Part shown: piece by piece, positions 34,270 through 43,247 of the stretch
How positions within the stretch are numbered: position 1 is the stretch's first letter
Layout: each line of letters begins with the position of its first letter
NCBI RefSeq assembly: GCF_000335475.2
Contig: NZ_ANAH02000011.1
Location: 62,001-126,000 of the forward strand
Origin: Cystobacter fuscus DSM 2262
GTDB lineage: Bacteria > Myxococcota > Myxococcia > Myxococcales > Myxococcaceae
Reading direction: 5' to 3'
Length of the DNA stretch: 64,000 nucleotides
Notes under the pieces: generated by a model
The model's database searches: none
The model's input: the letters and a program-made list of their open reading frames with translations, nothing else
Told to the model about the DNA's origin: nothing
Translations under genes and position numbers: made by a program

Positions 34270-35640
34270 ATGAACGCGCACATCTTTCGCGAGTACGACA
34301 TCCGTGGACTGGTCGATAAGGATCTCACGCCCGAAGTGGTGGAATTGCTCGGGCAGGGACTAGGCACGGTGGTGCGGCGCAAGGGTGGGCGCAGCGTGGT
34401 GGTGGGCCGGGACTGCCGCGAGTCCTCGACGACCTTCCGCGATGCGCTGTGCCGGGGCCTGACGAGCACGGGGCTCAACGTGTTCGACGTGGGGGTGGTG
34501 CCCACGCCGCTGACGTACTTCGCCGCCAACACCCTGCCGGTGGACGGCCTGGCGATGATCACCGGCAGCCACAACCCGCCCGAGTACAACGGCTTCAAGA
34601 TTGGCGCGGGCAAGACGACCTTCCACGGCCCGGAGATCCAGGCGCTGCGCAAGCTCATCGAGGAGCGCGACTTCGAGTGCGCCGAGCTGCCGGGCACGGT
34701 GAGCCCCTATGACATCATCACCCCGTACAACCACTTCGTCACCCAGACGGTGAAGGTGGGCCGCAAGGGGATGAAGATCGTCATCGACGCGGGCAACGGC
34801 ACGGGGGGCGCGGTGGCCGTGCCGCTCTTCGAGAGCATGGGCTTCGAGGTGGTGCCGCTGTTCTGCGACATGGACGCGCGCTTCCCCAACCACCACCCGG
34901 ACCCCACGGTGGTGGAGAACATGCAGGACCTCATCGCCGCGGTGAAGCGCGAGAAGGCCGAGGTGGGCATCGCCTACGACGGCGACAGCGATCGCATCGG
35001 CGTGGTGGACGACCAGGGCAACATCCTCTGGGGCGACCAGCTGATGATCCTCTTCAGCCGCTACGTGCTCAAGGCGAGCCCCGGCGCGGCCATCGTGGGC
35101 GAGGTGAAGTGCTCCTACACGCTCTACGACGACATCGCGAAGAACGGTGGCAAGGCCGTGATGTGGAAGGCGGGCCACTCGCTCATCAAGGCGAAGATGA
35201 AGGAGGAGCACGCGGAGCTGGCCGGGGAGATGAGCGGCCACATCTTCTTCAAGAACCGCTACTTCGGCTTCGATGACGCCGTGTACTCCTCGGCGCGCCT
35301 CTTGGAGATCCTCACCCACGAGAAGCAGACGCTGTCGGAGCTGCTCGCGGACGTGCCCCGGACGTACGCCACGCCCGAGCTGCGCGTGGACACGCGCGAG
35401 GAGCAGAAGTTCGAGATCGTCCGCCGGGCCACCGAGTGGCTGCGCAAGGCGGGCCACGCCCTGGTGGACGTGGATGGGGTGCGGGTGACGTTCTCGGATG
35501 GTTGGGGGCTCATCCGGGCCTCCAACACCCAGCCCATCCTGGTGCTGCGCTTCGAGGCGCGCACCCCCGAGCGGCTGGAGGAGATCCGCCAGCTCATCGA
35601 GGGCACGGTGGAGAAGATGCAGCGCGAGGTTGGCGCCTGA
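34270..35640 (+). CDS. Phosphomannomutase/phosphoglucomutase
   Basis: 456 residues from the ATG at 34270 (MNAHIFREYDIRG). It contains the phosphoserine loop ITGSHNPPEYNGFK, the metal loop YDGDSDRIG, the sugar loop GEMSGHIFF and the phosphate-binding loop RASNTQPILVLR. This is the AlgC/ManB type of alpha-D-phosphohexomutase, which converts mannose-6-phosphate to mannose-1-phosphate and often acts on glucose as well. It provides the substrate for the guanylyltransferase encoded at 22855. It lies 66 bp upstream of a ROK sugar kinase in the same direction, so the two probably form a hexose-phosphate operon. Confidence 0.93.
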   Translation: MNAHIFREYDIRGLVDKDLTPEVVELLGQGLGTVVRRKGGRSVVVGRDCRESSTTFRDALCRGLTSTGLNVFDVGVVPTPLTYFAANTLPVDGLAMITGSHNPPEYNGFKIGAGKTTFHGPEIQALRKLIEERDFECAELPGTVSPYDIITPYNHFVTQTVKVGRKGMKIVIDAGNGTGGAVAVPLFESMGFEVVPLFCDMDARFPNHHPDPTVVENMQDLIAAVKREKAEVGIAYDGDSDRIGVVDDQGNILWGDQLMILFSRYVLKASPGAAIVGEVKCSYTLYDDIAKNGGKAVMWKAGHSLIKAKMKEEHAELAGEMSGHIFFKNRYFGFDDAVYSSARLLEILTHEKQTLSELLADVPRTYATPELRVDTREEQKFEIVRRATEWLRKAGHALVDVDGVRVTFSDGWGLIRASNTQPILVLRFEARTPERLEEIRQLIEGTVEKMQREVGA

Positions 35641-35706
35641 GTTAAAGGGGCCCGGACGCCCCTACCCGGGGCACGGGTTTCCGTGACGGACGGAGAAGGC
35701 ACGCAC

Positions 35707-36639
35707 ATGGCCAGGCTTGGTATCGATCTCGGTGGCACGTTCGCGCGTGCCGCGGTCGTGGATGAGCAGGGGAAGATCATCGCCGCCAACAAGGTGGCGC
35801 TCGAGGAGCGCACGCCTCCGGCGGTGGTGGAAGCCATCGCCCAGGCGGCCCTGCACGCGCTCAAGGACGCGGGCACCGCGGACGTGCGCACGTGCGGCGT
35901 GGGCGCCGCCGGGCAGATTCAAGGGGACTCGGGCGTGATGGCGGTGGCGCCCAACCTGGGCTGGCGCAACGTGCCGCTGGGCTCGTTGCTGGCCCAGCGC
36001 CTGGGCCACTCGGTGCGGCTGGTGAACGACCTGCGCGCGGCGGCCTGGGGCGAGTTCCGCGCGGGCGCGGGGCGGGGCTCCCAGGACATGTACACGGTGT
36101 TCGTGGGCTCGGGCGTGGGCAGCGCCGCCATCTCCCATGGGAAGCTCATCCAGGGCGGCGGCGGGGTGGCCGGAGAGCTGGGCCACACCAAGGTGGTGCC
36201 GGACGGGCGTCTGTGCGGCTGCGGCGAGAAGGGCTGCCTGGAGGCCTACGCGGGCGGCCACAACATCATCGCGCAGACGCGCGAGCTGCTGGCCTCGGGC
36301 AAGGCGCCGATGGTGCGTGAGCTGACGGGGGGCAACCCCGACCTGGTGACGCCGGTGACGCTGGAGCAGGCGGCGGAGAGGGGCGACGCCGTGGCGCGCG
36401 AGCTGTACGAGCGCATCGGCTTGTACCTGGCGATGGCCGTGGCCAACCAGGTGACGGTGCTCAACCCGGCGCGGCTCATCCTGGGCGGCGGCGTGCTGAC
36501 GCACTGCCCGGGGCTGCGCCGCCGCGTGGTGGAGGGCGTGCAGCAGTTCTCCTCCCGCACGTCGCGCGAGGGGCTGCTCATCACCGAGGCCGAGCTGGGC
36601 GACGACAGCGGCATCATCGGAGCGGCGCTCCTCGGTTGA
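35707..36639 (+). CDS. ROK family glucokinase
   Basis: 310 residues from the ATG at 35707 (MARLGIDLGGTFARAAVVD). It has the ATP-binding LGGTFAR, the zinc-binding block CGCGEKGCLEAYAGG preceded by GGGVAGELGHTKVV, and the C-terminal RLILGGGVL. There is no DNA-binding domain, so it is an enzyme rather than a ROK repressor. It phosphorylates glucose to glucose-6-phosphate. It follows phosphomannomutase/phosphoglucomutase by 66 bp, linking glucose uptake to nucleotide-sugar supply. Confidence 0.9.
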   Translation: MARLGIDLGGTFARAAVVDEQGKIIAANKVALEERTPPAVVEAIAQAALHALKDAGTADVRTCGVGAAGQIQGDSGVMAVAPNLGWRNVPLGSLLAQRLGHSVRLVNDLRAAAWGEFRAGAGRGSQDMYTVFVGSGVGSAAISHGKLIQGGGGVAGELGHTKVVPDGRLCGCGEKGCLEAYAGGHNIIAQTRELLASGKAPMVRELTGGNPDLVTPVTLEQAAERGDAVARELYERIGLYLAMAVANQVTVLNPARLILGGGVLTHCPGLRRRVVEGVQQFSSRTSREGLLITEAELGDDSGIIGAALLG

Positions 36640-36702
36640 GTGGCTCGGTTGAGGGGCCGGGGTGACTTGATGGGGAGGGCGCGGCTCTGCTAGAGGCCGA
36701 CC

Positions 36703-37902
36703 ATGGCCCCTTCCTCCTCCTTGTTGCGCCTGTCCCTGCTGTCCGCCCTGGTGCTCGTGTCCGGCTGCAAGAAGCAGTCGGACGAGAAGCCGGCGGGCAC
36801 GGCTCCTTCCGCCGCCGCTCCTTCCGCCCCCCCCGAGGCCCCCAAGGCCAAGGATTTGAAGGTGGGCCTGGTGACGGACGTGGGCGGCCGGGGAGATCAC
36901 TCCTTCAATGACTCGGCGCTGCGCGGGCTGGAGTTGTGGGCCGCCGGCAAGAAGATGGAGTCGGGCCGCTACGCGGACGCCTCCCCGGAGGAGTTGAAGG
37001 CGACGCTCGTGCAGGACCTGGCCTCGCGCGGCATCGCCCCGGTGGGTGTCACCCCGGTGGTGCTGCAGAGCAAGGTGGCCGAGGACTACGAGCCCAACCT
37101 GCAGCTGCTGGTGGACCAGGGCGTGGACATGTCCGTGGGCGTGGGCTTCATGCTCGAGGGCGCCGTGGAGACGGTGGCCAAGCGCAACCCGGAGGCGAAG
37201 TTCCTGCTCATCGACAGTCCCATCGTCGGCGCGGATGGCAAGCCGTACACGCTGCCCAACGTGCGCACGGCGGTGTTCCGCGAGGAGCAGGGCAGCTTCC
37301 TCGTGGGCGCGCTGGCGGGGCTCGTCACGCAGGTGGGCAAGGTGGGCTTCGTGGGCGGCATCGAGGTGCCCCTCATCAAGAAGTTCGAGGCGGGCTTCCG
37401 CGCGGGCGTGGCCGCCACCAACCCCAAGGCGACGGTGCTGGTGAACTACACCGGCAGCTTCGACAACGTGTCCGCCGGCAAGGCGGTGGCTCAGGATCTG
37501 GTCTCCAAGGGCGCGGACATCATCTTCCACGCGGCCGGCTCGGACGGCCTGGGGGTCATCCAGTCGGTGAAGGAGGCGCGCGCGGCGAAGAAGAACGTGT
37601 TCGTCATCGGCGTGGACTCGGATCAGTCCCCGCTCGCGCCCGAGGCGATGCTCACCTCGATGGTGAAGCGCGTGGACCTGGCCGTGTACGAGGCCGTGCG
37701 TGACTTGCGCGAGGGCAAGCTGACGGGCGGCGACGTGGTGCTGGGCCTCAAGGAGGGTGGCGTCACCTACGCCCCCGTGCGCGTGGAGTTCCCCGGGCGC
37801 GAGGCGGCCCTGCAGAAGGTCGAGGAGCTGCGCGCGAAGATCGTCGCCGGTGAGATCGAGGTGCCCAGCCACCCCTCGCAGCTCGCCCCCGCCAAGCCCT
37901 GA
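36703..37902 (+). CDS. BMP-family nucleoside-binding lipoprotein of an ABC transporter
   Basis: 399 residues. The lipobox is LVSGCKKQ after a short signal peptide, then a Pro/Ala linker. The mature protein follows the TmpC/BmpA/PnrA fold: VGLVTDVGGRGDHSFNDSAL, VDMSVGVGFMLEGAVETVA, FREEQGSFLVGALAGLVTQ, GKVGFVGGIEVPLIKKFEAGF and HAAGSDGLGVIQSVKEA. Such proteins bind purine nucleosides for uptake. No permease or ATPase gene follows; a terminator comes right after. The transporter must be encoded elsewhere or the protein serves as a sensor. Confidence 0.9.
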   Translation: MAPSSSLLRLSLLSALVLVSGCKKQSDEKPAGTAPSAAAPSAPPEAPKAKDLKVGLVTDVGGRGDHSFNDSALRGLELWAAGKKMESGRYADASPEELKATLVQDLASRGIAPVGVTPVVLQSKVAEDYEPNLQLLVDQGVDMSVGVGFMLEGAVETVAKRNPEAKFLLIDSPIVGADGKPYTLPNVRTAVFREEQGSFLVGALAGLVTQVGKVGFVGGIEVPLIKKFEAGFRAGVAATNPKATVLVNYTGSFDNVSAGKAVAQDLVSKGADIIFHAAGSDGLGVIQSVKEARAAKKNVFVIGVDSDQSPLAPEAMLTSMVKRVDLAVYEAVRDLREGKLTGGDVVLGLKEGGVTYAPVRVEFPGREAALQKVEELRAKIVAGEIEVPSHPSQLAPAKP

Positions 37903-37930
37903 GTCTCCGGGCGCGCTCGCGTGAGCGCGG

Positions 37931-37967
37931 AAGGCCCCGCGGCCCCTGTCGGGCGGCGGGGCCTTTT
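37931..37967 (+). terminator. Rho-independent terminator
   Basis: A perfect 10-bp stem AAGGCCCCGC / GCGGGGCCTT (37931-37940 with 37956-37965) with a 15-base loop is followed by TT. It lies 28 bp after the BMP gene and 7 bp before the end of the convergent OmpA gene, so it may serve both strands: the reverse strand ends in a short run as well (GAAAAGGCC). Confidence 0.8.
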
Positions 37968-37973
37968 CATTGG

Positions 37974-39062
37974 CTACGGCTTGGGGTCCTGCCGCGCGCC
38001 CGAGCCACCCACGCCGCGCTCGAGGATGATCTCCACGCGGCGGTTGTTGGCGCGGCCCTCGGCGGTGGCGTTGGAGGCGACGGGCTCGTCCTTGCCCCGC
38101 CCCTCGGTGCGGATGCGCTCGGGGTCCACGCCCCGGCCGATGAGGTAGTCGCGCACGGCCTCGGCGCGCAGATACGACAGCTCCTCGTTGAGCTCCGCCG
38201 AGCCCAGGCTGTCGGTGTGCCCCTCGATGACGAGCGGGTTCGGCGCCTTCTTGAGCGCCTCGGCCACCTCGTTGAGCCGCCGCCGGGCCGACACGAGGAG
38301 ATCCGAGCTGCCCGAGCGGAACAGCACGCTGCCGGAGAGCGTGAGCACCAGGCCCCGCGACTCCTCCTTCACCTGGACCTGGCGGATGTTGCGCAGCTCG
38401 TCGGCCACCTCGCGCTGGGCGCGGGCCTCGGCCTCGGCGGCCGCGGCGCGCTGCTCCGCCTGGAGCCGCGCCTGGCGCTCCTGCTCGAGCTGCGCGTTGA
38501 GCTGCTCCATCCGGCTCTGGCTCTCGGTGAGCTTCGCCTGGCGCTCCTGCTCCTCGCGCTGGGCTCGGGCCTGGGCGTCCTGCTCGGCCTGGAGGCGCGC
38601 CGTCTCCTCCTGCTGGCGTTGGATCTCCGCCTGGCGCTGCTCCGCCTCCGCGCGCAGCCGCTGCGCCTCGGCGAGCTCCTGGCGCGACTGCGCCAGCTCC
38701 CGCCGCACGCGCTCGGCGTCCTCTGTCCGAATCAGGGCGAGCTGTTGCTCCGCCTCTTGCCGCTCATGCAGGGCCACCGCAGTGCGGGCGAGGGACTCGG
38801 CGATCTGCGCCCGGCGCAGCGCCACGTAGGCGAGCGTGCGCGTGCGCTCCGTGTTCTTCTCGCGATCATAGGAGCGGTTGGCCTCGTCGAGCGCTTCCCG
38901 GGCCTGTCCGAGGGCGTCCGGGGCGTACTGCACCGCCGGGCCCGCGGAGGCCTCTTGATAGGCACCGCGCGCATCCACCAGCTCGCGCGGTGTCATGGCC
39001 GCGCACCCCGAGAGCGCCACGGTCCCAAGCACTCCCCATGTCAATGCCTTCCATCCCCGCAT
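37974..39062 (-). CDS. OmpA-family lipoprotein with long coiled coil
   Basis: 362 residues from the ATG at 39062 (MRGWKALTWGVLGTVALSGC); two in-frame starts a few codons upstream cannot be excluded. The lipobox is ALSGCAAM. An N-terminal helical DUF4398-like part (ARGAYQEASAGPAVQYAPDALGQAREAL...) leads into about 130 residues of coiled coil made of RQ/AE-rich heptads. The C-terminal OmpA domain has LTLSGSVLFRSGSSDL, VIEGHTDSLGSAELN, LSYLRAEAVRDYL and ANNRRVEIIL, with the peptidoglycan-binding Asp and Arg. It would tether the outer membrane to the wall. It follows a small DUF4398 lipoprotein gene by 26 bp. Confidence 0.9.
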   Translation of the reverse strand: MRGWKALTWGVLGTVALSGCAAMTPRELVDARGAYQEASAGPAVQYAPDALGQAREALDEANRSYDREKNTERTRTLAYVALRRAQIAESLARTAVALHERQEAEQQLALIRTEDAERVRRELAQSRQELAEAQRLRAEAEQRQAEIQRQQEETARLQAEQDAQARAQREEQERQAKLTESQSRMEQLNAQLEQERQARLQAEQRAAAAEAEARAQREVADELRNIRQVQVKEESRGLVLTLSGSVLFRSGSSDLLVSARRRLNEVAEALKKAPNPLVIEGHTDSLGSAELNEELSYLRAEAVRDYLIGRGVDPERIRTEGRGKDEPVASNATAEGRANNRRVEIILERGVGGSGARQDPKP

Positions 39063-39088
39063 GGCTCTCTCCCTGGGCATTCCCGTCG

Positions 39089-39460
39089 TCATTGCGCTGG
39101 CACCGTGGTCTGCTGGAGCTCACGCACCTGCTGGAGCACCTGATCAGCCTCGGCGCGGGCCGGGGCCTCGCGTGCCAGCGCCAGGGCCAGCTCCGCGTCC
39201 GCCGCCGCCCGCTTCAGGAACAGCGCCGCTTCATCCCGCCGGTTCTGTTCGATCAGCCGGCGCGCACCCTGCGTTTGCTGCCGTGCCCACTCCAGGTGTT
39301 GCGCCGCATCGGGATGCTGGGCGGCACCCGCCTCCTCCGCCTGCTGGATGGGCACCTGGGTGTCCACGAGCGGCTCGGACGGACCGTACCGCAAGGGGGC
39401 GCCCATACAGCCTGTCAGTCCCAGCACGCACACCGCCGCGCCGGCCATTGCCTTTCGCAT
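39089..39460 (-). CDS. DUF4398 domain lipoprotein
   Basis: 123 residues from the ATG at 39460 (MRKAMAGAAVCVLGLTGC). A lipobox GLTGC is followed by a helical domain: VPIQQAEEAGAAQHPDAAQHLEWARQQTQGA and FLKRAAADAELALALAREAP. This matches the short DUF4398 proteins that commonly precede OmpA-like genes in gamma- and deltaproteobacteria. The OmpA gene starts 26 bp downstream and begins with a similar domain, so the two probably work together in the envelope. Confidence 0.85.
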   Translation of the reverse strand: MRKAMAGAAVCVLGLTGCMGAPLRYGPSEPLVDTQVPIQQAEEAGAAQHPDAAQHLEWARQQTQGARRLIEQNRRDEAALFLKRAAADAELALALAREAPARAEADQVLQQVRELQQTTVPAQ

Positions 39461-39603
39461 CGCTGTCGCTCCCTGGCTTCGAGGCCAACGCTCGTGGAGA
39501 TGTGCATGGGTGAGCAGCGGTACAACCCAGGGGCCCCCTTGCTGGCTTGCCCTCCTTCCTTGTCTGATGGGCTTGCCTCCTCGCCCTCCCACCGGACAAC
39601 TTC

Positions 39604-40545
39604 ATGCCCCTCAGCTCCCTCGCCTCGAAGCAGAGCCGTGTTGGCTCGCGTCTGCTCTTCTCCCTTCTCTCCCTCTCGCTCTCCGCTTGCGGAGGAGACA
39701 TCGGGTCGGACGCTCCGATGGCCTCGGACGCCGTCTCCCAGAGCGCGCCGCTCGCCAGCACCCGGGTGCGGCTGATGGCCGCCAACATCTCCAGCGGCAA
39801 CTACCAGAGCTACGACCCGGGCAACGGCACGCGCATCTTCCAGGGAACGAAGCCCGACGTGGTGATGATCCAGGAGTTCAACTACGGCGACAACTCCGCC
39901 ACCGCCATCCGCTCCTTCGTCAACACCGCCTTCGGCTCGAGCTTCTATTACTACCGCGAGGCCGGCGCGCAGATCCCCAACGGCGTCATCAGCCGCTACC
40001 CCATCGTCGCCTCGGGCGAGTGGGACGACACGCAGGTCACCAACCGCGACTTCGCCTGGGCGCGCATCGACATCCCGGGCCCCACGGACCTCTGGGTGGT
40101 GAGCGTGCACCTGCTCACCACGAGCAGCTCCGTGCGCAACACCGAGGCGACCAACCTCGTCAACTTCATCAAGTCCAAGGTGCCCGCGGGCTCCTTCATC
40201 GCCATCGGCGGCGACTTCAACTCCGACTCCCGGAGCGAGGCGCTCTTCTCCACCTTCTCCTCCGTGGTCTCCACCGCGAGCCCCTACCCGGCGGACAGGA
40301 ATGGCAATGGCAACACCAACGCCACGCGCGCCAAGCCGTATGACCATGTGCTGGTGAGCAGCAACCTGCGCGCCTACCAGACGTCCACCGTCATCGGCGC
40401 GAGCTCCTTCAGCGGGGGCCTCGTGGTGGACACGCGCGTGTACTCGCCCTTGTCGGACATCTCCCCGGCACAGAGCGCGGACAGCGGCGCCACCAACATG
40501 CAGCACATGGCCGTCATCAAGGACTTCCTCGTCCCCGCGCCGTAG
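39604..40545 (+). CDS. Endonuclease/exonuclease/phosphatase-fold lipoprotein
   Basis: 313 residues. The lipobox is LSLSACGGD. The EEP fold is complete: VRLMAANIS, IQEFNY (metal Glu), SVHLLTT (catalytic His), GGDFNSDS, YDHVLVS and QHMAVI (final catalytic His). The fold includes DNases, phosphodiesterases and sphingomyelinases; the substrate cannot be assigned, but the outer-membrane location suggests extracellular DNA or lipid. It stands alone, divergent from the DUF4398/OmpA pair. Confidence 0.88.
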   Translation: MPLSSLASKQSRVGSRLLFSLLSLSLSACGGDIGSDAPMASDAVSQSAPLASTRVRLMAANISSGNYQSYDPGNGTRIFQGTKPDVVMIQEFNYGDNSATAIRSFVNTAFGSSFYYYREAGAQIPNGVISRYPIVASGEWDDTQVTNRDFAWARIDIPGPTDLWVVSVHLLTTSSSVRNTEATNLVNFIKSKVPAGSFIAIGGDFNSDSRSEALFSTFSSVVSTASPYPADRNGNGNTNATRAKPYDHVLVSSNLRAYQTSTVIGASSFSGGLVVDTRVYSPLSDISPAQSADSGATNMQHMAVIKDFLVPAP

Positions 40546-40690
40546 CGCGCGCCGGGTCGGCCCGTTGGCCCCCTGACACCCGCTCCCCGCGCGTCAAAAG
40601 CCTGTCGGGCGCGAGGCACTGGCGTGCATACGATGTGGACTCTCCAGTGGGGCGGCACGCCGCTCCCCTTCCACTCCGGCGGGAGACAGC

Positions 40691-41110
40691 ATGGTCGACT
40701 TTCGCAACTTCATTGGCAAAGGCACCGCCTCGGGCACGCCGCTGAACATCTTCGCGCAGGTGGTCTTCTTCGTGAACGTGGGCGGCGGCGAGTTCGTGGA
40801 CCTCGGTCCCCAGCAGGCGGCCTTCAAGGGGAAGATCGACACCCCCTTCTACAAGGGCGAGCTGTCGCTCACGCTCAAGCTGCTCGAGGGCGGCAAGGCG
40901 GAGATCAACCTCAATGGCTCCAGGGCCGCCCAGGCGACCTACACCACCGCGGGCAGCAAGCTGAGCATCGAGGCGAAGTTCGGCTCCCACGAGCAGGTCA
41001 TCTCCTTCGAGCCGGGCGGCAAGGGCAACGTGGAGACGTACCTGTCGGTGTCGGGCAGCAAGAGCATCAACGTGCACCTGGCGCCGGGCACGAAGCCCGC
41101 GGTGAGCTGA
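40691..41110 (+). CDS. Small beta-rich protein of unknown function
   Basis: 139 residues, no signal peptide. The sequence is a string of short strands ([61 protein letters not shown]). I recognise no family. It is convergent with tonB and isolated on its strand. The composition and length look real. Confidence 0.55.
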   Translation: MVDFRNFIGKGTASGTPLNIFAQVVFFVNVGGGEFVDLGPQQAAFKGKIDTPFYKGELSLTLKLLEGGKAEINLNGSRAAQATYTTAGSKLSIEAKFGSHEQVISFEPGGKGNVETYLSVSGSKSINVHLAPGTKPAVS

Positions 41111-41138
41111 GGCCCCGAGCGGGCCCGGCGCGGGCCCG

Positions 41139-41927
41139 TCAGTCCAGCACGAAGGTGTAGGAGTACTTCATCTCCGTGGACACCGGCTCGCCGTTCTTGA
41201 TGGCGGGCTTGAAGCGGAAGCGCAGGAGGGCGCCGCGCGCCGCCTCGTCGAGCCCGTAGCCGAGCCCCTTGACGACGACGACCTTCACCACGCGCCCCTC
41301 GGCGTCGATGGTGATGGACATGGTGACCGAGCCCTCGACGCCCGCGCGCCGGGCCTCGTCGGGGTAGGGAATCTTCACCTCCGAGGCGACCGTGGGCTGG
41401 GTATCCACCTGGTACACGGGCACGTACTTGGGCGCCGAGTACCCCTTCACGTCCTTGGGATCCGCCGCCGTGTTGCCCGTCTTGCCATAGACGGTGTTGC
41501 CCACCGGCGCGGCGAAGCCGCCCGCGGCCGTGGTGGAGGACAGCGACAGGCCCACCACCAGCGGCACCGGCTTGGCGGATGGCTCGGGCGGAGGCGCGTC
41601 GTTGGGGGGCGGGGGCGGCGCGTCTGGCGGAGGCGGCGGAGGCGGCTTCTCGGCCCGGGCCACCTTCACCGGGGGCGGCGCCTTCGGCTTGGGCGGGGGC
41701 GGCTTGGGCGGCTCCTGCTCGGGCGGAGGTGGCGGAGGGGGAGGCGGCTTGATGACCTCCACCATTTGTATCTCCACGGGCCGCTGCATGTCGGGCGCCG
41801 GGCGCTCCGCCACGTTCGAGAGCAGGGCGAAGCCCACCCCGTGGGCGCCCAGCGACACGAGCAGGAACATGGGCACCCAGTCGCGGGAGCGGCGAGGGGG
41901 CAGGGCGGAGAGGGTGGCCTGGCTCAT
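41139..41927 (-). CDS. tonB: Energy transducer TonB
   Basis: 262 residues. One N-terminal membrane segment ([20 protein letters not shown]), a Pro/Lys-rich periplasmic spacer with repeated PPPPP and [15 protein letters not shown], and a C-terminal TonB domain with [26 protein letters not shown]. It couples the ExbB/ExbD proton channel to outer-membrane receptors. It is the last gene of an exbB-exbD-tonB operon (15 bp after exbD). Confidence 0.93.
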   Translation of the reverse strand: MSQATLSALPPRRSRDWVPMFLLVSLGAHGVGFALLSNVAERPAPDMQRPVEIQMVEVIKPPPPPPPPPEQEPPKPPPPKPKAPPPVKVARAEKPPPPPPPDAPPPPPNDAPPPEPSAKPVPLVVGLSLSSTTAAGGFAAPVGNTVYGKTGNTAADPKDVKGYSAPKYVPVYQVDTQPTVASEVKIPYPDEARRAGVEGSVTMSITIDAEGRVVKVVVVKGLGYGLDEAARGALLRFRFKPAIKNGEPVSTEMKYSYTFVLD

Positions 41928-41942
41928 GTCCGGGGGCCCTCC

Positions 41943-42377
41943 TCAGGGCGTGGCGGGAGAGGCCGTGGGCGCCACGTCCTTCTCGATGTTGAGCGCGAAC
42001 TTGGCGATGCCCTGGCCCTTCACCACGTCGATGAGCCGCATCACCCGGCCATACGGCAGGCTCTGATCCGCGCTGATGATGGCGCGCGTCTCCTTGTCCT
42101 TGGCCAGCGCCTCGGTGACGCGGCGGCGCATCTCGTCCTCGCTCACCTCCGCGCCGTCGAAGAAGAGCTTGCCCTGCTTGTCGACCACCACGTTGACGAG
42201 CCCCTGCACCGTCTCGCCACCGTTGGCGGCCCGGGGCAGGTCCACCTCCACCGTCTCGCGCACGATGAAGTTGGCCGTCACCATGAAGATGATGAGCAGC
42301 ACGAGCACCACGTCCACCAGCGGGGTGACGTTGATGCCGGTGATCTCCTCGTCGTTGTCCTGCGCGCCGCCGGCCAT
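41943..42377 (-). CDS. exbD: Biopolymer transport protein ExbD
   Basis: 144 residues. An N-terminal membrane helix [20 protein letters not shown] holds the essential Asp (PLVDVVL), and the periplasmic domain follows, with [20 protein letters not shown] and [17 protein letters not shown]. This is the canonical ExbD/TolR layout. It starts 3 bp after the exbB stop. The product forms the proton-driven stator together with ExbB. Confidence 0.93.
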   Translation of the reverse strand: MAGGAQDNDEEITGINVTPLVDVVLVLLIIFMVTANFIVRETVEVDLPRAANGGETVQGLVNVVVDKQGKLFFDGAEVSEDEMRRRVTEALAKDKETRAIISADQSLPYGRVMRLIDVVKGQGIAKFALNIEKDVAPTASPATP

Positions 42378-42380
42378 GGA

Positions 42381-43085
42381 CTAGCGAGCCTCCGTGGAGG
42401 CACCGGGGCGCGAGCCGTTGCGGGCCTTGAGGCTGCCCACGAGCGCATGGCCCAGCGCGTTGGTGCGCGAGGTGAGTGTCTTGAGCTGGCGGTTGAAGAC
42501 GTTGAAGGCGACCACCGCGGGGATGGCCACCGCCAGACCCACCGCCGTGGCGACGAGCGCCTCGGAGATGCCCGCCATCACCGTCTGCTGGATGGCGGCG
42601 CCCTTGGCGCCCATGTTGCCCAGGTCGTGGAAGGCCTTGATGATGCCGAGCACCGTGCCGAACAGCCCGATGAAGGGCGCGTTGTTGCCCAGCGTGCCCA
42701 GGAAGGACAGGTAGCGCTCGTACTGGGGACGCTCGCGCGCCACCGTGGAGGCGATCACCTGCTCCACCGTGTCCGGGCCCTGCTCCACCGAGGCCAGCGC
42801 CTCGCGCAGCACCGCGGCCTCCATTCCCTTGCGCTCACCCACCGCGGCGCGCACCGCCTCCAGCTCGCCCCGGGCCAGCCGCACCGCGAGCGCCTCGGAG
42901 TCCGGCAGCCGGTGCGTGGCGAAGTACACCGTGCGCTCGAGCATCAGCCCGATGGAGAACACCGAGAGCACCACCAGCACCCACAGCACCCACTCGGCGC
43001 TGGTGAGGGTGACGCCGAGCAGCTTGCGGCTCAGCCAGCCAACCTGCTCATTGCCCGTCTGGGCCAGGAGGACGAAGGACATCAT
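42381..43085 (-). CDS. exbB: MotA/TolQ/ExbB proton channel protein
   Basis: 234 residues with three membrane segments: [41 protein letters not shown] and [20 protein letters not shown]. The central motif [14 protein letters not shown] and the [11 protein letters not shown] loop are the family signature. It is the first gene of the tonB system operon. Two adjacent ATGs at 43085 and 43082 are equally possible starts. No iron box is obvious in the upstream 160 bp. Confidence 0.92.
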   Translation of the reverse strand: MMSFVLLAQTGNEQVGWLSRKLLGVTLTSAEWVLWVLVVLSVFSIGLMLERTVYFATHRLPDSEALAVRLARGELEAVRAAVGERKGMEAAVLREALASVEQGPDTVEQVIASTVARERPQYERYLSFLGTLGNNAPFIGLFGTVLGIIKAFHDLGNMGAKGAAIQQTVMAGISEALVATAVGLAVAIPAVVAFNVFNRQLKTLTSRTNALGHALVGSLKARNGSRPGASTEAR

Positions 43086-43247
43086 GCGAGACCCGAGGAA
43101 TGACGAGGGAGGAGCGTGCCGGGAGAAAACATGCCGCGTGTAACATCAACGCGCCGCGTTCATTCTTCGCCCTGGTTGGAAAGTCAAATGAATCAGTCTT
43201 CACGTGCGCTCAGGTGCGAGGTGTAGGACTCCCACCTGCCCGGGGAT